Assembly (NCBI GenBank): GCA_964605095.1
Contig: CAZSBS010000236.1
Location: 1 to 7,706 of the forward strand
From: JAUWQU01 sp964605095
Lineage (GTDB): Bacteria > Planctomycetota > Phycisphaerae > SM23-33
DNA length: 7,706 nt
Direction of reading: 5' to 3'
Shown: piece by piece, positions 5,370-7,706 of the stretch
How the letters are laid out: every line of letters starts with the position of its first letter
Numbering within the stretch: the stretch's first letter is position 1
Notes under the pieces: generated by a model
The model's input: the letters and a program-made list of their open reading frames with translations, nothing else
Database searches by the model: none
Told to the model about the DNA's origin: nothing
Program-made: the position numbers and the translations under genes

Positions 5370-7706
5370 CTACAGCCTGGCCAGTTCGTCGGCCATGGCC
5401 AGGACCGCCGCGCGGATTTGTTCCTGGCTGTGATTGGTGGTGATGAAGAATCGAAGTCGGGCGGAGTCCTCGGCCACGGCGGGGTGCATAATCGGGTGGA
5501 CGTTAATGCCGCGGTCGAACAAGGCACGCGCCAGACGCAGGCTCTTGACCGAACTGCCGACGATCACCGGGACCACGGGCGTGCCGCCGGCCGAACCGGT
5601 GTCCAGGCCGTGCTCCCGGGCCATATTCAGGAACAACGCCGCCAATTCGCGCAGCCGGGCGACGCGCTGCGGCTCGCGTTGCAGGACTGTCAGCGCGGCC
5701 AAGGCCGCCGCCGCGTTGGGCGGGGACATGCCGACGCTGTAAACGAACCCCGGGGCGGTGTACTTGAGGTACTCGACCAGTTCGGCCGAGCCGGCGATGT
5801 ACCCGCCGCAACTGGCCAGCGACTTAGAGAGCGTGCCCATCCACAGATCGACGTCCGCAGGCTCCACGCCCCAGTGCTCGCCGATGCCCCGGCCGGAGGC
5901 CCCCATGGTTCCCAGCGAGTGCGCCTCATCGACCAGCAACAGCGTCTTGTGCTTCTTCTTGAGTTCCACGAAACGTGGAAGTTCGGGAAAGTCGCCATCC
6001 ATGCTGTATACGCCCTCGATGGCGATCAGCACGCGGCGATAACTGTGGCGTACGTCCGACAACAGCGCGTCCAGCGCCTGCCAGTCGTTGTGGGCAAAGG
6101 CGCGACGGGTGGCGCCGGAAAGCGCCGCACCTTGGATGATCGAGTTGTGCGCCAGGCTGTCGTGGAGGATCAGATCGCTCGGCCCCAGCAGGTGGCCGAT
6201 GGTGGTGACGTTGGTGGCATGGCCGGAGACGAACACGATCGCGGCCGGGGTGCCCAGGAACGCGGCCAGGGCCTGCTCCAGATCACGATGCACCTGCTTC
6301 TCGCCGGATACCAGCCGGCTGGCACCGGCGCTGGTGCCATAGCGGTTGATCGCGGCCTTTGCGGCGGCGGCAACCTCCGGATCGTGTGCAAGGCCAACGT
6401 AGTCGTAAACGCTGAAGTTGACGATCTGGCGCCTCTCGATGCATGCAGCGCTTCCGGCGCCGCCCTGGTCGACGCGGAAATACGGGTTGTCGCCGGCCAC
6501 CACCCGCAGCATGCGTTCCTGACGCTTCAGTTCGCCATATTCGGGGAACTGGGCAATGTCGTAGTGTTCGGGCGGGACCTGGCCGGTGGGGACTTTGGGC
6601 CTGGGACCATCTGTCAAATGCATCTGCACAGCCTGGGCCAGATCATCCAGCGTCTGTGCCTGGTTGAACACCGTGTCGGGCAGGTGTCCGGCGAAGGTCT
6701 TCTCCAGCGCGGCCGCGAGCTCCAGACGCTGCAGCGAATCCAGGCCCAGGGCTGTCAGGGGCGTGTCCGGCGGCAGGTTGGGCAAGGCCGCGCCGGCCAA
6801 GGCGCGGGCATGCTGGAGGACGGCGGCAAGAGCGGCGGCGTGCGATGAGTGCGGCGCGGGATGCGCAGGGGAGGCCCCCGCATCTTCGGCGCCGGGGCGG
6901 ACGGCGGTGCAGAGGTCGGCACAGTCGGCCGGCAGGCCGCGGTATTCGGCAAGGGCCTTGAGTTCGCCGGCCAGCAGCGCCGCACGGCAGGCATGGCGTT
7001 GGATCTTGCCGCTGGATGTCTTGGGAATCGTGCCGCATCGCACCAGCACAACCACGTCCAGTGCCAAGCCATGCTCATTGAGCACCGCCCCGCGAACCGC
7101 GTCCAGCACCGGCGCGAAATCAACCTCTCCTTTGCGCGTGGCCTCCTGCACCAGAACGAGGCGCCGGTGCCCGTGGTCGTTCGCGACGAAAGCGGCTCCG
7201 TAACCTGCTTCCAGCAGCAGGTGGCTGCCGCGGGCCGTGGCCTCGATATCCTGCGGATAACGGTTCAGGCCGCGGACGATGATCAGGTCGTCCCGTCGGC
7301 CGGTGATGTAGAGCTGGCCCTCGCGCAGGAACCCCAGGTCGCCGGTCCGCAGGAACGGACCTTCCCCCGTGTCGCTCAGGCGGGCCTTAAAGGAACTACG
7401 TGTCTGGTCGGGCTTATGCCAGTACCCCAGACCGACCGATGCCCCGGCAACCCAGATTTCACCGACGCTGTCGGGGGCGGCCTCCGCCAGGGTTTGCGGG
7501 TCGACAATCACCACTCGCAGAGCGTCGACGGGCGATCCGCAGGCCACCAGGCGGCGAGCCTGCCGCGCATCTTCGGGCACGGGCCCGACACGGTTCTCGC
7601 TCAGCGCTGACTCGTGGAAGGCGCCGACGGTCGCGCCGCTGCCGCGCCTCGGGCCGCTGACCATCAGCGTCGCCTCCGACAGACCGTAGGTGGGATAAAA
7701 GGCGCG
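5370..7706 (-). CDS. Fusion of fatty acyl-AMP ligase, acyl carrier protein and serine palmitoyltransferase-type alpha-oxoamine synthase (5' end off window)
   Basis: 778 residues are visible and the N-terminal part of the ligase lies beyond the right edge; the ATG at 7664 is internal. Visible residues 1-255 are the end of a fatty acyl-AMP ligase: YGLSEAT (7-13), GEIWVAG (82-88), RTGDLGF (120-126), RDDLIIVRGLNRYPQDIE (138-155) and IPKTSSGK with catalytic Lys234. An Ala/Pro-rich linker leads to an acyl carrier domain (about 290-365), LGLDSLQ with phosphopantetheine Ser324. Residues about 400-778 are a PLP fold-type I alpha-oxoamine synthase: GTSAGASRLVSGE, DSLAHNS with His520, DEAHSLG (Asp593, His596), GTLSKSLASCGGY with Lys628 and RLRFF near 750. 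These spacings match His159, Asp231, His234 and Lys265 of Sphingomonas serine palmitoyltransferase as I recall them. Inferred role: the ligase loads its own ACP with a fatty acid, and the PLP domain condenses it with an amino acid to a 3-oxo base. Serine is likely; glycine, alanine or cysteate are possible. Confidence 0.93.
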   Translation of the reverse strand, partial: RAFYPTYGLSEATLMVSGPRRGSGATVGAFHESALSENRVGPVPEDARQARRLVACGSPVDALRVVIVDPQTLAEAAPDSVGEIWVAGASVGLGYWHKPDQTRSSFKARLSDTGEGPFLRTGDLGFLREGQLYITGRRDDLIIVRGLNRYPQDIEATARGSHLLLEAGYGAAFVANDHGHRRLVLVQEATRKGEVDFAPVLDAVRGAVLNEHGLALDVVVLVRCGTIPKTSSGKIQRHACRAALLAGELKALAEYRGLPADCADLCTAVRPGAEDAGASPAHPAPHSSHAAALAAVLQHARALAGAALPNLPPDTPLTALGLDSLQRLELAAALEKTFAGHLPDTVFNQAQTLDDLAQAVQMHLTDGPRPKVPTGQVPPEHYDIAQFPEYGELKRQERMLRVVAGDNPYFRVDQGGAGSAACIERRQIVNFSVYDYVGLAHDPEVAAAAKAAINRYGTSAGASRLVSGEKQVHRDLEQALAAFLGTPAAIVFVSGHATNVTTIGHLLGPSDLILHDSLAHNSIIQGAALSGATRRAFAHNDWQALDALLSDVRHSYRRVLIAIEGVYSMDGDFPELPRFVELKKKHKTLLLVDEAHSLGTMGASGRGIGEHWGVEPADVDLWMGTLSKSLASCGGYIAGSAELVEYLKYTAPGFVYSVGMSPPNAAAALAALTVLQREPQRVARLRELAALFLNMAREHGLDTGSAGGTPVVPVIVGSSVKSLRLARALFDRGINVHPIMHPAVAEDSARLRFFITTNHSQEQIRAAVLAMADELARL

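Noticed and set aside
5418..6848. Plus-strand frame of 476 codons opposite the synthase domain
   Set aside because: The opposite strand encodes all catalytic motifs of an alpha-oxoamine synthase and an ACP. The plus-strand product is His/Gln/Arg/Gly-rich low-complexity sequence, typical of an antisense shadow.
5370..7664. Treating the ATG at 7664 as the true start of the fusion protein
   Set aside because: The frame stays open to the window edge, and the codons upstream encode FYPTYGLSEATL, a core ligase motif, so the gene begins beyond 7706.

Overview
This 7.7 kb window is GC-rich and densely coding. It holds four convincing protein genes on the minus strand (two of them cut by the window edges) and one on the plus strand. 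No rRNA, tRNA, CRISPR array, insertion sequence or integrase was seen. The organism cannot be named. A probable lipoprotein with a signal peptide, and the enzyme set itself, point to a diderm bacterium; high GC and mosaic multidomain lipid enzymes would fit, for example, Planctomycetota or a deltaproteobacterial lineage, but that is inference.

Layout, left to right. (1) 1-1984, minus, 3' end missing: start of a large protein with two tandem nitronate-monooxygenase/PfaD-like TIM barrels, the arrangement seen at the N-terminus of some type I polyketide or polyunsaturated fatty-acid-like synthases. (2) 1985-2237: spacer with a promoter-like -10 box and two perfect inverted repeats. (3) 2238-3359, minus: a YghO-like GNAT-fold protein of the family that includes the proposed bacterial ceramide synthase. 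(4) 3360-3638: divergent regulatory region with one promoter candidate per direction. (5) 3639-4667, plus: an extended SDR (NAD-dependent epimerase/dehydratase family), candidate 3-oxo-ceramide/3-oxo-sphinganine reductase. (6) 4714-5280, minus: a small lipoprotein resembling DUF4833 proteins. (7) 5370-7706, minus, 5' end missing: one polypeptide joining a fatty acyl-AMP ligase C-terminus, an acyl carrier protein and an alpha-oxoamine synthase of the serine palmitoyltransferase type.

Taken together, the window contains all five activities reported for ceramide synthesis in Caulobacter: acyl-activating enzyme, dedicated ACP, serine palmitoyltransferase, NAD-dependent reductase and N-acyltransferase. 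The first three are fused in one chain. The inferred pathway is: the ligase adenylates a fatty acid and loads the in-cis ACP; the PLP domain condenses the acyl-ACP with an amino acid (probably serine) to a 3-oxo-sphingoid base; the GNAT protein N-acylates it; and the SDR reduces the 3-oxo group. The neighbouring synthase could supply an unusual acyl chain. The assignment rests on motif reading and gene context; the amino-acid substrate and the final lipid are not visible in the sequence.
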